From Psococerastis gibbosa (Eukaryota; Arthropoda; Insecta; Psocodea; Psocidae), in assembly GCA_963971405.1 (NCBI GenBank), contig OZ020490.1, forward strand, positions 24,453,464-24,517,463: DNA of 64,000 bases, in the 5' to 3' direction. The translations under genes and the position numbers were made by a program. Below the pieces are notes generated by a model. The model was given only the letters and a program-made list of their open reading frames with translations. It ran no database searches and was not told where the DNA came from. Shown one piece after another: positions 1 to 9,900 of the stretch; the stretch's first letter is position 1, and every line of letters begins with the position of its first letter.

Positions 1-78
1 CATTTCTGCCAAATTTTCGTAATATTCTCCACTAAACTGTACAATTATTATGACATATGTCATAATGCTTGAATATAT
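1..78 (-). CDS. Gustatory receptor exon 6 with TYhhhhhQF motif, truncated by window edge
   Basis: It follows an acceptor TTTTTTTCCAG. The 26 codons begin IYSSIMTYVIIIVQF, the diagnostic TM7 motif of insect gustatory receptors. The frame is still open at base 1, so the gene continues to the left. Confidence 0.9.
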   Translation of the reverse strand, partial: MYSSIMTYVIIIVQFSGEYYENLAEM

Positions 79-3000
79 CTGGAAAAAAATATGTAGATTC
101 AAATACTCAAGAAACATCGCAATCAAAATATTAAATTCTTTTGGTAAACTTAAATCATTAATCGCTCATCGGGTTAACATTAATTGCATTATCCATGGGT
201 TAACGATGACTTAAGTAGCTATGTAACTGCAAAGGCTTTCACGGCCGGAGTCAAATGAAGAACCAGTAGAATCCGGGCTGATGGGCCGTGGTCGAATTGA
301 AAGTTGGAAGTTCACTTTCAATTCGACCACGGCCCATCAGCCCGGATTGTACTGGTTCTTCACTTAAGTAGCTATTTTGTAATCTATTGGTAAAGGTTAA
401 TGGCAATAGTGTAATACTATTTAACCAAGGGTCAGTTTGGACTTATATTGACTGCTGTGTTTAGTCTGATAATGGTCTCTACCTTAATTGTTCTGAGGTG
501 ACCAGGACTCGCCATGCACATAGACTGACTGGTATAGTCTCAGCGTGTTATCATGTCAACGCTGTGCACACTACCAAGTTTGCCGCAGTTTTAAACACGC
601 CCCCTGCTCTTGTGGGCAAGGGCGGATTATAGGGGGTCAGAGGGTCCGGACCCCCCCCCCCCCGAATGAAATTAACATGAAAACGAACATACACTAGATA
701 ACAATGGGTTTACAATGGGAATTAAAAATAACAATGTTTTTTAATGTTATAATCCGCTGAACCTGCCCGCTGACCCCCCCCCCCTAATTTGGAGGCAAGA
801 TCCGCCCTTGCTCGTGGGACAATTGAAAGTTACCTACCGCAACGTTGACCCCTCTGTTAACATTAAAAAATCCTCCTAGTGATATATTTGGATAGAAAAT
901 TGTAATTTCTTTCATAAAAGTTCTGATTTCTAATTCACACTCTGTTGTTTTTTCATGAAATAACAAAGCTGTTAATCTACTTTGAAACTCGCTCCCAAGC
1001 TGAAACAATTTTATAATATCAACAACACCTTTCTGGTTACAATTTTATCAAGACTACTTTTATAGTGGCCCTTTGGTCCCTTGTCCAATGCCGACGATCC
1101 CATGGATTTCGGACATTACTTTGTATTGTTTCCATCTGAATTTTTGGTCATTGGCAAACTGGTATACGTCCGCAATGTCAACCTACACCGGCTACAAGCG
1201 ATAATGGACAAGCTGAGACAATTAAACTTCCCATTGACGCAATGAACCGGCCAAAGCTTGACGTATACCTTCAAGTATACGAATCTTCATTAGGACATGT
1301 AGAGTAGTGGTACGGACTCTGTCTTTCACCCGAAAGGTTGTTGGTTCGAGTCCTGCACTTCCTACATTTTCTGGCCATGCTTCGGAGGTCATGTAAAGCA
1401 GGCGGTCCCGGGCTTTCTTAGTTGAGTGTAAGAGAGGGCTTTATAGCCCTAACTCCGCTAGGTTGGCTTAGTAATAGAACAAAAAAAGTCCTTATTTATT
1501 TATTTATTTATAAGGAAACGAGTAAAGCTTAAGACGAACTTATTGCTACTTTTACTTATTGGTAGGCAGTAACGTTTAGGCGGCCATTCCACCAGCGAAT
1601 TTACTTCATTTGTGATTTTGTCATTGACGTTTGTTTTGTTTTAAGGAGACTATTATGTAGATACATAACTTATCTATTGTAAATTAAGTTATAATATGGT
1701 AGCAGACATCATTAATAAGTCTCTATTATAACTTAATTTATAAGAGATAAGTTAATTATCTGCATAATAGTCTCCTTGAAGCAAAACATACGTCAATGAC
1801 AAAATCACAAATGAAGTAAATTCGCCGGTGGAATGGCCGCCTTAGTAGTTTATTGGCAGTTTCCAAAATTGAAGATATTGCAATTCATATTTTACCTTGT
1901 AAAATATTTATCAGACTATTCTAATTGGCCATATGTACGGAAATGGTAAACTAATTCTGGATTATAAAGTTGGAGAGGTATCTAATCTCGAAATGAAGCG
2001 TTTGAGGTTATAGATTAGCTGGCAGAGTAGCCCTTCGGGGCTGAAGCTCACCTAATATAAAGCTGTTTTCCATTTCATTTCATTTGAAATAATTAGCCTG
2101 CTCGCAGGTACCCCTGTACCAATTATTTTAAGCATAAATACAAGAAATCTACCAACCTTTGTTGTAGTATAGTGACCAAATTCAATGAATAACGAAATAT
2201 AGCTTAAAGTGCACAGTGTGAAGATGAGGACTCCAAAATTCGAAGATTTCAGGCCGCTAATACCCATATACAATGAAGGTAGGCTTTCGAGATAAATAAT
2301 CAAACATAATGAGGTGTAGGTTGCGCAAAAAACATTGCCAACGAGTTCATGGAGATCTCTTAAAAGATGCCATAACTTTATGTGGTTATTTAGAGACCTT
2401 GTGTGAATCCAACGAAATGACTGCAAAGTGAGAAAATGTTTGAAATGTTGTACAACAATTTCAAGCTTGCCTATCCCTCTTATGCTCTTTAATGCTATCC
2501 TGAAAATGCCGTCCAGTCTGGCCCACATACAGGCCATCCCAGTTTATATAAAATGTCTGGTGCACACTTAACTGTCAGAAGGTGATATGTGAATTTCCTC
2601 GATGATAACTTCTGTCAGTTATTTATCACTCTTGCCAACGGCCTTACCATGTTGATTCCATGAGAGCAGAACATATTTCAAATTGCGGCAAACTTGGTAG
2701 TGTGCACAGCGTTGGCAGGGGAACATGGTGGGACATGATAAGTCGCTGAGACTATACCAGTCAGTCTAGGTGTGTGTCGAGTCCTGGTCACCTCCGATTT
2801 AATCGTGTGACTTTACCATGTTCCCCAAGTGGTTCGGAATCCACTATAATCAGAAGGTCCACCCTGTCAGTCAACTCCCCATCCCCCGGAGGTGAAGGAC
2901 TGAAGGAGTCTGGTCTTAGGGTGCCTCAAGTTAACAAACAGGCTCACTCTCCCCACCAGGTTGGCAGGGTTGCTTAAAGCAGAAATGCTGAAAGCAGGAG

Positions 3001-5883
3001 TCGGAAACAACCACAGCAACAGTTATTTACCTCTCTGTATATGAATTCACTCAATTTTATTTTAATAAAAATAGTCGTGGTATACCTCTTTAACTTAAAA
3101 TTGTTGAAAAGATAAAACGCAGCTGATCCACAATAAAATATATTAACAGTGACCGGTTTCGGTAAGATACCATCTTCAGACATAAACAAACAAATGAAAT
3201 TTTATTTTTACGTTATATATTTGTATTTTATCTTTTCAACTATTTTAAGGATGATGAAGTTCCACGAAGTCACAATGCAGAATCTCACTATGGGTGGCAT
3301 ACCTCAATATCTTCAATAAGACTTCTTGAACAATGTACCAAAGATTTTGTTAGTACAAGCCAAAGCATCAAAAGGGCTTCTACTGTGAAAAAGGTTATGT
3401 TGGGTATAGCCTTAGTCGGAAATAGCACTATATCAGCAACTTTGGCGCCATGTTTCTTGTAAATATCTTGAACATTTGTTTGGCCTATGGTGAAAATATA
3501 TCCACAAATGCAAAATCCTAGCATACACAAGCAGGAATTTGTTATTTTCATGGTGAATTTCGGCAATTTTGATTGTGCAGTCTTATTAAAATTGATCTAC
3601 AAAATAAAGTCACATAACCGATAAGGACAAAAAACGCCGTGGCACAGCAATCCATCACTCAGGGTCAAGGTTTGAAGAATTTGGGATAATGTGGTCAGTT
3701 TTGGCCACTTTCTTCCTATTTTAAGGGTTGAGTGCTTGCTGAGAGTTATTCTTGTCTATGTCCAACCGCGACCCTCAACCTTCTATTTCATAATCGAGAT
3801 GTCTACAAACCAACGGCCATACCAAGTTAAATCCACCAGCAGCCTGATCGAGGCGATTATAATACCGGTATTTATTTAATCCCCTGGTAATAAAAATGTA
3901 AACAAGATAATTTTATAATGGAAAGTGCTATTCAAAATTTGTTTGTTTACAGTTATAATCCTAGGGTATTTATTTAACCCCGGTATTAAAATCGCCTCGA
4001 TCAGCCTGCAGATCAGATAACATAATAAATCATTCTTGCTTGTTTTATATCCCATGGTAAATTCAGAAATAATTGAGGGGGTCTAGTCTGCTTACCTCAA
4101 AATCACTGAGTTTATTAAGGAATGTCATCAATTTTATGTTTTCCAAAAATGCCATCAGTGGCAAAATTAAAATAATAGTACTCAACAAAACCGTGTAAAT
4201 TAACATGCCATCGTCAAAGTTGAATTGCGTATTCATAACCAAAGGCACTTGATTAATTTCAAAAATCAGTGCTATAGTGATAACAAAAATTAGAAAAGAT
4301 ACTGAATAAACTGTCATGAAGGAAAAGGATAAACTGAAGCGGCCTGGAATAAAAATTTGCTTGTTACTATTATTATTAATATGTATTGTATTTTATAAAT
4401 ATACTGTAAGCTCCTTGTCTAGGAAATACTGGGCAAGGAAAAGAAAGAAAGAAAGATTTTTTTTTTCATAAAACATTATTCGCATAGTCGCATGGGTAGG
4501 TATTGAGTCACCGATCGCATGTTGTGAAGAGACTCGCACAAGTACGAACAAGCTACGACTATGCCATGTTGGGTTGTGTCTATCGATTTTATAATTTTTA
4601 ATTATTGCTTTCCAATTTATACGTAGTACGAGGAAAGCTTTTTGATGGTTGAAATTTTCGATTCCGAGATTTCAACGGATTTACACGTTTTCAGGTCCCA
4701 GGAACCCAAAAAAGTGGTTTTTACGAAATGTCTGTCTGTGCATCGATTTCCGGGCAAACTAATCGGTCGATTTTGATGAAATTCGGCATGTAGGTTCACA
4801 AAAATCATACCTCGAGATAATGTTTTTTATTTGGGGCTAACTCAATTTGGGGGGTTTCATTCTCAAAAAACTCCAAAAAAACGTCAAAAAAAAATTATTT
4901 CTCAAAAACGGCTCCAACGATTTCTTTTAAATTCACATATATTGTAGTCGTTCTTAATGTTGATAAAATGCGGGGGGTCGCTTGCCCCTTGATAGTTTGC
5001 TTCTGGGGGTAACAAAATAAAAATAACTTAATTTTAATGAAAAATGACTAAAAAATAATATTTCTGCGAAACTTTTCTATCGATGATTTCTACCTTCAGG
5101 CATGTTTTAGGTGTTAAGTTGAGTAACGAAACCGGACAGTTGGCTTTCCCAAAAACCTACTTACTTATGCGCAAAAATTTTTTTTTTTGAAACAATGATA
5201 GAAACTTCACGCTGAAATGCATTGCCTGCCCTGCCATTATTACTGTGTTGTAATGTGTTTTAAATATATTGAGGTTACCTCACCTCCAGTGACGTCAAGT
5301 GGACACCCCCCCCCCCCCCCCGAGATATCCGAAATTTAACCGTAGGAAAATTATTTACCATGAAATTATTCATTTTCTCTCCCTACTAATTGATAAATTG
5401 GAAAGCATGTTCGAGTAAACTCGGACCGGTTCTTATTATATTATTATAAGTTTTAATTATTTCATGAAGTTATCTTAATTTTTGAATTGTTGAGTGTACG
5501 GGTACTTTTGCGTGCTCGAATTTATACACTCCTCCACATGTTTGATTTCTAGTAGCTTCTGTTGAATTTTCTTTGTTCCTTCTTTGGAAATTAAACCTAA
5601 ATCTTTAATGAATCTATGATATTTTTTCAGAAACACCTCCTCCTTTAGTTTTAGGTGTTTCTTGAGAAAAACATACTTTTTAGACACTTTAATTATTAAA
5701 TAATTATTATTATAAATTTTATTAATTATTACCTGACTTATCTAATGTTATTGGCAACATTCCTAAAAATTTAAGTAAAATAAATAAAGGATCCCATTTG
5801 TCGTAATAAAACGGTGTGTTGGCCTCTTCTCGTAAAAATTCCTTCTTTGAGGGTAAGACGCCGGTTTTATAAGAAACACGCAT
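1..5883 (-). CDS. Insect gustatory receptor (7TM chemoreceptor), 6 exons, C-terminus beyond window
   Basis: Exons on the minus strand are 5883-5733, 4343-4096, 3596-3303, 2420-2157, 999-838 and 78-1. They join in phases 1,0,0,0,0 and give about 399 residues before the window edge, close to the usual 400-450. The N-terminal exon has the receptor-like DPLFILLKFLGMLP segment. Exons 2-4 carry repeated hydrophobic stretches with few charges. Exon 5 ends in SLGGFFNVNRG, and the last exon has TYVIIIVQF, the TYhhhhhQF signature of transmembrane segment 7. Family knowledge: such proteins sit in sensory-neuron membranes with an intracellular N-terminus and act as tastant-gated channels. The ligand cannot be inferred. 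All splice sites are GT-AG; the exon 4 donor (GTTGGT) is weak. The gene lies head to head with the aminopeptidase-like gene. Introns hold a SINE, MITEs and an 850-bp inverted-repeat element. Confidence 0.9.
224..366. repeat. Foldback repeat (family R5) in receptor intron 5
   Basis: A hairpin of about 140 bp: the arm around 245-300 (CGGCCGGAGTC, CCGGGCTGATGGGCCGTGG) is repeated inverted at 310-365. Diverged relatives lie at about 16588-16850, 22489-22576, 46945-47260 and 59868-59960. Confidence 0.75.
428..600 (-). repeat. Fragment of interspersed repeat R6
   Basis: It shares long matches (GGTGACCAGGACTCG, AACGCTGTGCACACTACCAAG) with copies at about 2637-2998, 38585-38945, 57900-58222, 58737-58975, 59070-59440, 61316-61470 and 63370-63412. 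There is no coding capacity; the superfamily is unknown. Confidence 0.6.
617..810. mobile_element. hAT-type MITE
   Basis: Terminal inverted repeats are CAAGGGCGGAT/ATCCGCCCTTG. Flanking 8-bp duplications are CTTGTGGG (609-616) and CTCGTGGG (811-818), one mismatch. Long C runs lie just inside both ends. Inserted in receptor intron 5. Confidence 0.7.
838..999 (-). CDS. Gustatory receptor exon 5
   Basis: The acceptor is TTGTTTCAG and the donor GTAGGT. Residues 320-373 end with ITIFYPNISLGGFFNVNRG, matching the conserved approach to TM7 (family consensus Gx(F/L)x(L/V)(N/D)). Confidence 0.88.
1292..1511 (+). mobile_element. tRNA-derived SINE, family 1, full length
   Basis: The head carries A-box-like TAGAGTAGTGGTACGG and B-box-like GGTTCGAGTCC sequences, followed by a conserved body (AGAGAGGGCTTTATAGCCCT) and a (TTTA)n tail. 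Copies recur at 12743, 14259, 34709, 45227 (minus), 53848, 61736 and 63650 (minus). Confidence 0.8.
1579..1841. mobile_element. PIF/Harbinger-like palindromic MITE
   Basis: The arms GGCGGCCATTCCACC...GGTGGAATGGCCGCC are inverted over most of the 263 bp. Flanking TTA at 1576-1578 and 1842-1844 fits the 3-bp TWA target duplication of PIF/Harbinger. It lies in receptor intron 4. Confidence 0.75.
2157..2420 (-). CDS. Gustatory receptor exon 4
   Basis: The acceptor CTCACTTTGCAG is preferred over the upstream in-frame ATG at 2537, which lies in non-receptor sequence. Residues 232-319 run from the intracellular loop (WHLLRDLHELVGNVF) through TM5 and TM6 to FGHYTTTK. Donor GTTGGT is weak, but phase 0 joins cleanly to exon 5. 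Confidence 0.82.
2637..2998 (+). repeat. Interspersed repeat R6, longest copy
   Basis: About 360 bp running from a GCCATGTTGATTCCATGAG-like start to a GCTTAAAGCAGAAATGCTG-like end. Inverted and direct copies occur across the window. A 67-codon open frame in it is not conserved between copies and is not called a gene. Confidence 0.65.
3303..3596 (-). CDS. Gustatory receptor exon 3
   Basis: The acceptor is TTATTTTGTAG and the donor GTATGC, both phase 0. Residues 134-231 contain two more membrane segments (CLCMLGFCICGYIFTIG and TFFTVEALLMLWLVL) and end in the charged loop SRSLIEDIE. Confidence 0.85.
3839..4011. mobile_element. Small MITE, family M2
   Basis: Terminal sequence CAGCCTGATCGAGGCGATT and its inverse enclose about 130 bp with GTAAACAAGATAATTTTATA and the symmetric GTTTGTTTAC. 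The best copies elsewhere are 8861-9018 and 48313-48472. It lies in receptor intron 2. Confidence 0.75.
4096..4343 (-). CDS. Gustatory receptor exon 2
   Basis: The acceptor TTTTTATTCCAG precedes it and donor GTAAGC follows. It encodes residues 51-133 with two hydrophobic segments (around SFLIFVITIALIF and LLSTIILILPLMAF), read as TM1 and TM2. Confidence 0.85.
4490..4572 (-). mobile_element. Fragment of tRNA-like SINE, family 2
   Basis: It matches the 5' part of the family seen at 14461, 24483, 40806, 42450 (all minus), 47469 and 63208 (plus): GACTCGCACAAGTACGAAC and CGATCGCATG. Degraded. Confidence 0.5.
4604..5440 (+). mobile_element. About 0.85-kb non-autonomous inverted-repeat element M1
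   Basis: It starts TTGCTTTCCAATTTATACG and ends TAAATTGGAAAGCATG plus about 30 bp (to ACCGGTTCTT), so the ends are inverted. Internal landmarks are a TGTC microsatellite, GATAGTTTGCTTCTGGGGGT, and a C run near the 3' end. No coding sequence. Near-full copies are at 8189-9193, 19873-20712 and 32685-33543. In receptor intron 1. Confidence 0.75.
5733..5883 (-). CDS. Gustatory receptor exon 1 (start codon)
   Basis: ATG is at 5883-5881. Residues 1-50 include FYYDKWDPLFILLKFLGMLP, typical of the region just before transmembrane segment 1. Donor GTAATA follows 5733, phase 1, and completes a Gly codon with exon 2. Confidence 0.85.
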
Positions 5884-6729
5884 TGTATAGTACGCAGAAA
5901 TATTTGAAATACTAAAAGGTAATAAGCCTTTGCTGCCCCTGTAGATTATTCATTTAAATATGTCTATGTTCGTCCAAAATTTTACGATATTAAAAAGGGT
6001 TCTACTGTGTGTTTAGGCTATTGAATTAATGTCTAATATCGAACGCAATGCCATTATTGGAATTAGTAGGCTATGTATACTTTGCCCAGTGCCAGAATGA
6101 CCATGTGATGAATACATTCTCGGTATTTCATATTTTTCATTACTAATTTTTATAAGGTAGCAAGTGTCACAATGAACAATATTATTGCTTTCCTACTTAT
6201 TCACTACCATAAGGAAAGCTTTGTGATAATCGAAATGTTTGATTTCGAGATTTCAGATGATTTACACGTTTTGAGGTCTCCGGAACCAAATAAGTAGTTT
6301 TTACGAAATATCTGTCTGTCTGTTTGTCAATTTTTCGAACCACCTATCGATCTTTAGACCTAGTTGATAAGAGATGATTCTTGCCGGCTATAGTCACTTC
6401 GTCGATTTGTGGGCAACTACTCAATGGACTTCGATGATTTTTATTTGTTGTAACTCAATTCTGAGGGACATTGAGGATGTCAGGTTGGAAGAATTAAAAA
6501 AATATGGCCAAAATGCTTGTAACATCTTATAACTGGTACGTAAACGCCGTGATTATAGCGGAATAATATAGCTTAAAGTGGCATGATTTGGGGGGGGGGG
6601 GCGGAATTGTTAGGACTTTATGCAATTTAGGATTTTATGCAAAATACTAGAGCAGCCAGTATCAATATGGGAGTTCATGGTATATTTTCAACCACGAATT
6701 TTAACCAGCCTTCTTTCTCTTCTACCTAG
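5884..6729. other. Head-to-head spacer between receptor and aminopeptidase-like gene
   Basis: This should hold the receptor promoter and perhaps the missing signal-peptide exon of the aminopeptidase-like gene. About 6185-6460 is a degraded M1 fragment (AAGGAAAGCTTTGTGATAATC). I found no convincing TATA box, and no short exon with an ATG and a phase-1 donor. Confidence 0.5.
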
Positions 6730-6902
6730 GAGTCTGGGCTTTGTCTGGAGTGGCAGAGGGACAAAGAGCGACCACATGTCCAACGAGACCAATCAAAAGA
6801 GCTGAATCGGAGAAGTTAGAACAATTACGCGGGAAAATGACAATGGCCATTGCTGGAAAAACTATGGAAGCCTATATTATTACTTCCGACGATGAACATC
6901 AG
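6730..6902 (+). CDS. Aminopeptidase-like exon 1 of those found
   Basis: A pyrimidine-rich acceptor ending CTACCTAG gives a phase-1 start. It encodes the end of a signal peptide (GVWALSGVAEGQ), then EKLEQLRGKM and AYIITSDDEHQ, the N-terminal family motif. Donor GTATGA, phase 0. In-frame stops lie just upstream, so an earlier exon must exist. Confidence 0.85.
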
Positions 6903-9900
6903 GTATGAACCTTACAGTCCTCTTACAGTATACGGTATTCAGAGAAATGTCGACTACCATTATCGCAGCTCTAATACCTTTTAGTGGATGAAAGTGAAAG
7001 AGTGGAAACATACGAAGGACGTGACAAGAAGATTGCCGGAGGACTCTGTCGAAGAGTGGCAGAGACGATGGGACCGAAACAGGGACGCCGACTTGGGGGG
7101 GGGGGGGCACGGTCCATCATGTCCCCGTAGACTGCCCCCCAAAAGCAAAGAACCCTTAGTGCAGTTTATTTATTTGTCTCCCTTAATATGTCAAACACTA
7201 AGATAAAAGTGAATCACAAAATTTGGCATTTGCACCGCACCAACTTTTAGAAACTTTTTCGGGCCAATTTCGTTCGTATAGCCAACTTTCGAATGATTTT
7301 TGATATAAAGGCTGTAGTTAATAATTTTATAGAAAGAGCGAGTGTACGTCGGTCAACGTTTTCTGCATTATAGGCCTAGTTTAATTTTAAGTAACCGTTT
7401 TACCAATGCATTTTCTTAATACTTTCCAGAGTACCGAATTCTTCCCCCCCCCCCCACCGAGGATTTGTAAAACTCGGCGTCCCTGGACCGATAGACACAC
7501 CAGCTCATTCGTTAGGTCTAATCGTGTCTAACAAAATAATAAAGAAGACCCCGTTAGTTTGTCGTGCCACACTGGGCTTTTCTTGTACTTCTTGTACATA
7601 CAACATAGGCCGACTATATGATGCAACTTAATTTTCAGAGCGAATACGTAGCGGATCGTGATAAAAGACTGCAATATATCACAGGGTTTACAGGACGAAG
7701 AGGAATTGCGGCTGTTACGAAAAATAGTGCAGCTCTTTGGGCTTATCCTGAGGAATTTTGGATAGCTGAAATGGATTTGGACTGCGATTGGCAAATTTAC
7801 AGAATTGGGGATGATGTAAGTGTGTAGGCTATGACCTTTTTTTATGCAGAAGCACAAGAGGGGGAGAAGCCAAATTTCAATTTTACTGCATAGAATTGAA
7901 TTTAAGGCTGAGAAAATGTTGAAAATGTGGAATTCGTTTTGGTTTTGCCTGCGTTCCTTACACACCCTGTACCAATCTGTTGTTTTCATAGGATTTTTGT
8001 TCATTCTGTACTCGTCAATAGTTTAGTTCGTATTTAAAGTGCAAATGAACCGTAATTGGTCCGGAATACAAATCAATTCAAATTTATTCACAATGACACA
8101 ATCTACAAATTATTTATTTCTTTATTATATGTTATTAATAATACAGGTAATTACACCAAAAAAGTGGTAGGAGTGTAGATTTGTATTCTTATTGCATTCC
8201 ACTTTATACGTACCGTAGTATAAGGAATGTTCGATTCCGAGATTTAAGCGGATTTACACGTTTGAAGGTCCCAGGAACCCAAAAAAGTGGTTTTTACGAA
8301 ATGTCTCTCTGTCTGTCATTCTGTCTGTCTGTGCGTCGATTTCCGGGCAAACTACTCGGTCGATTTTGATGACATTCGGCACATAGGTTCACAAAAATCA
8401 TACCTCGGGGCTATTTTTTTTATTTGGGGCTAACCCAATTTGGGGGGATTTTGTTTTAAAAAAAAATCCAAAAAAAACGTCTAAAAAACTTATTTCCCAA
8501 AAACGGCTCTCGATTTCTTCTTAATTCACATATATTGTAGTTGTTATTAATGTTGATAAAATGCTGAGGGTCGCTTGCCCCTTGATAGTTTGCTTCTGGG
8601 GGTAAAAAAATAAAAATAACTAAATTTTAATGAAAAATGACTAAAAAATAATATTTCTACGAAACTTTTCTATCGATGATTTCTATCTTCAGATATATGT
8701 TTTAGGTGTTAAATTGAGTAACGAAATCGGACAGGTTGCTTTCCCAAAAAAGTACTTGGTTTTGTACAAAACAATGTTTTTTTGGAAAAATGATAGAAAA
8801 TTCACGCTCAAACGCATTGCGTGCCCTGCCAGTATTGCTGTGTGTTAATGTGTTGGTCTGCAGCCTGATCGAGGCGATCATAATACCGGGGTTAAATAAA
8901 TACCCTAGGATTATAACTGTAAACAAACAAATTTTGAATAGCACTTTCCATTATAAAATAATCTTGTTTACATTTTATTACCAGGGGATTAAATAAATAC
9001 CTCGATCAGGCTGCAGACCTATCTAGAATTTACCTCACCTCCAGGTGGACAACCCCCCCCCCCCCCAGAGATATCGGAAATTTAACCGTAGGAAAATTAT
9101 TTACCTTGAAATTACTCATTTTATCTATCTATCTACTAATTTTGATAAATTGGAAAGCATCTTCGAGTAAACTCGGACCGGTTCTTTACAATCGGAGGGC
9201 TGACTGGTGTAATTTCAGCCGATTCAACAATTATTGATATTGTTACTTGTATAAATTATGTTGTTGCTAATTGCCATTATGTTCCTATAAGAGCTGTATT
9301 TGCTATTATATAGTAGATGGATTCATCCATGAATACACCGTACATAGGAATAGTCGTCAATGAAAAACAATTAAATTAAATTTTTTATCGTATTTATTGC
9401 TTTTAACAGGCTGTATATATTGTTCATTTTCTTGGATTGAGTGGTATACCTCGACGATATAGTGATTATCCAGATGCCTATGATCTATACCTTGTTTTTC
9501 ATCACCAGCAACAGAAATGTCTTTCGCCACAAAATTATAAAATTGAGTTACATTCTTCTTTTGAGGTCACAATCTCAATTTGGCAGCAACTCTTTGCATA
9601 TCCATCCTCAAGCTCTCTCGGTCCTGCGCCTTCCTTTTCAGCTCTTGATGCGTTCGCGCTCCTGCGTCCTCTTCCAGTTGATCCATGAATTCCTTCTTTG
9701 GGCTGCCTCTTCCATTCATTCAATCATTGCCCTCAATGATGGTGTGTACCAGATTAGGTTTAATGTACCAAAATTTCCGCATTGTATTGATATTCATTTA
9801 TCTGTGATCTTTAGAATATGACTATTACGACATGGCTACGGAAGGAGTTGAGGACTGGAGTACGGGTGGGAGCTGATTCCAAACTCATTCCCGCTGCAAA

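Noticed and set aside
2421-2537. Extension of receptor exon 4 to the ATG at 2537
   Set aside because: The segment does not resemble a receptor, and a good acceptor (CTCACTTTGCAG) lies at 2421-2432; phase 0 fits exon 3.
5475-5687. Lys-rich 70-codon minus frame in receptor intron 1
   Set aside because: No recognised family, no splice context, and it lies in AT-rich DNA between receptor exons. Possibly an element remnant; too weak to call.
6620-6805. Open frame with ATG just before the first aminopeptidase-like exon
   Set aside because: It reads the conserved exon in the wrong frame, and its possible donors do not give the phase 1 needed within a credible intron.
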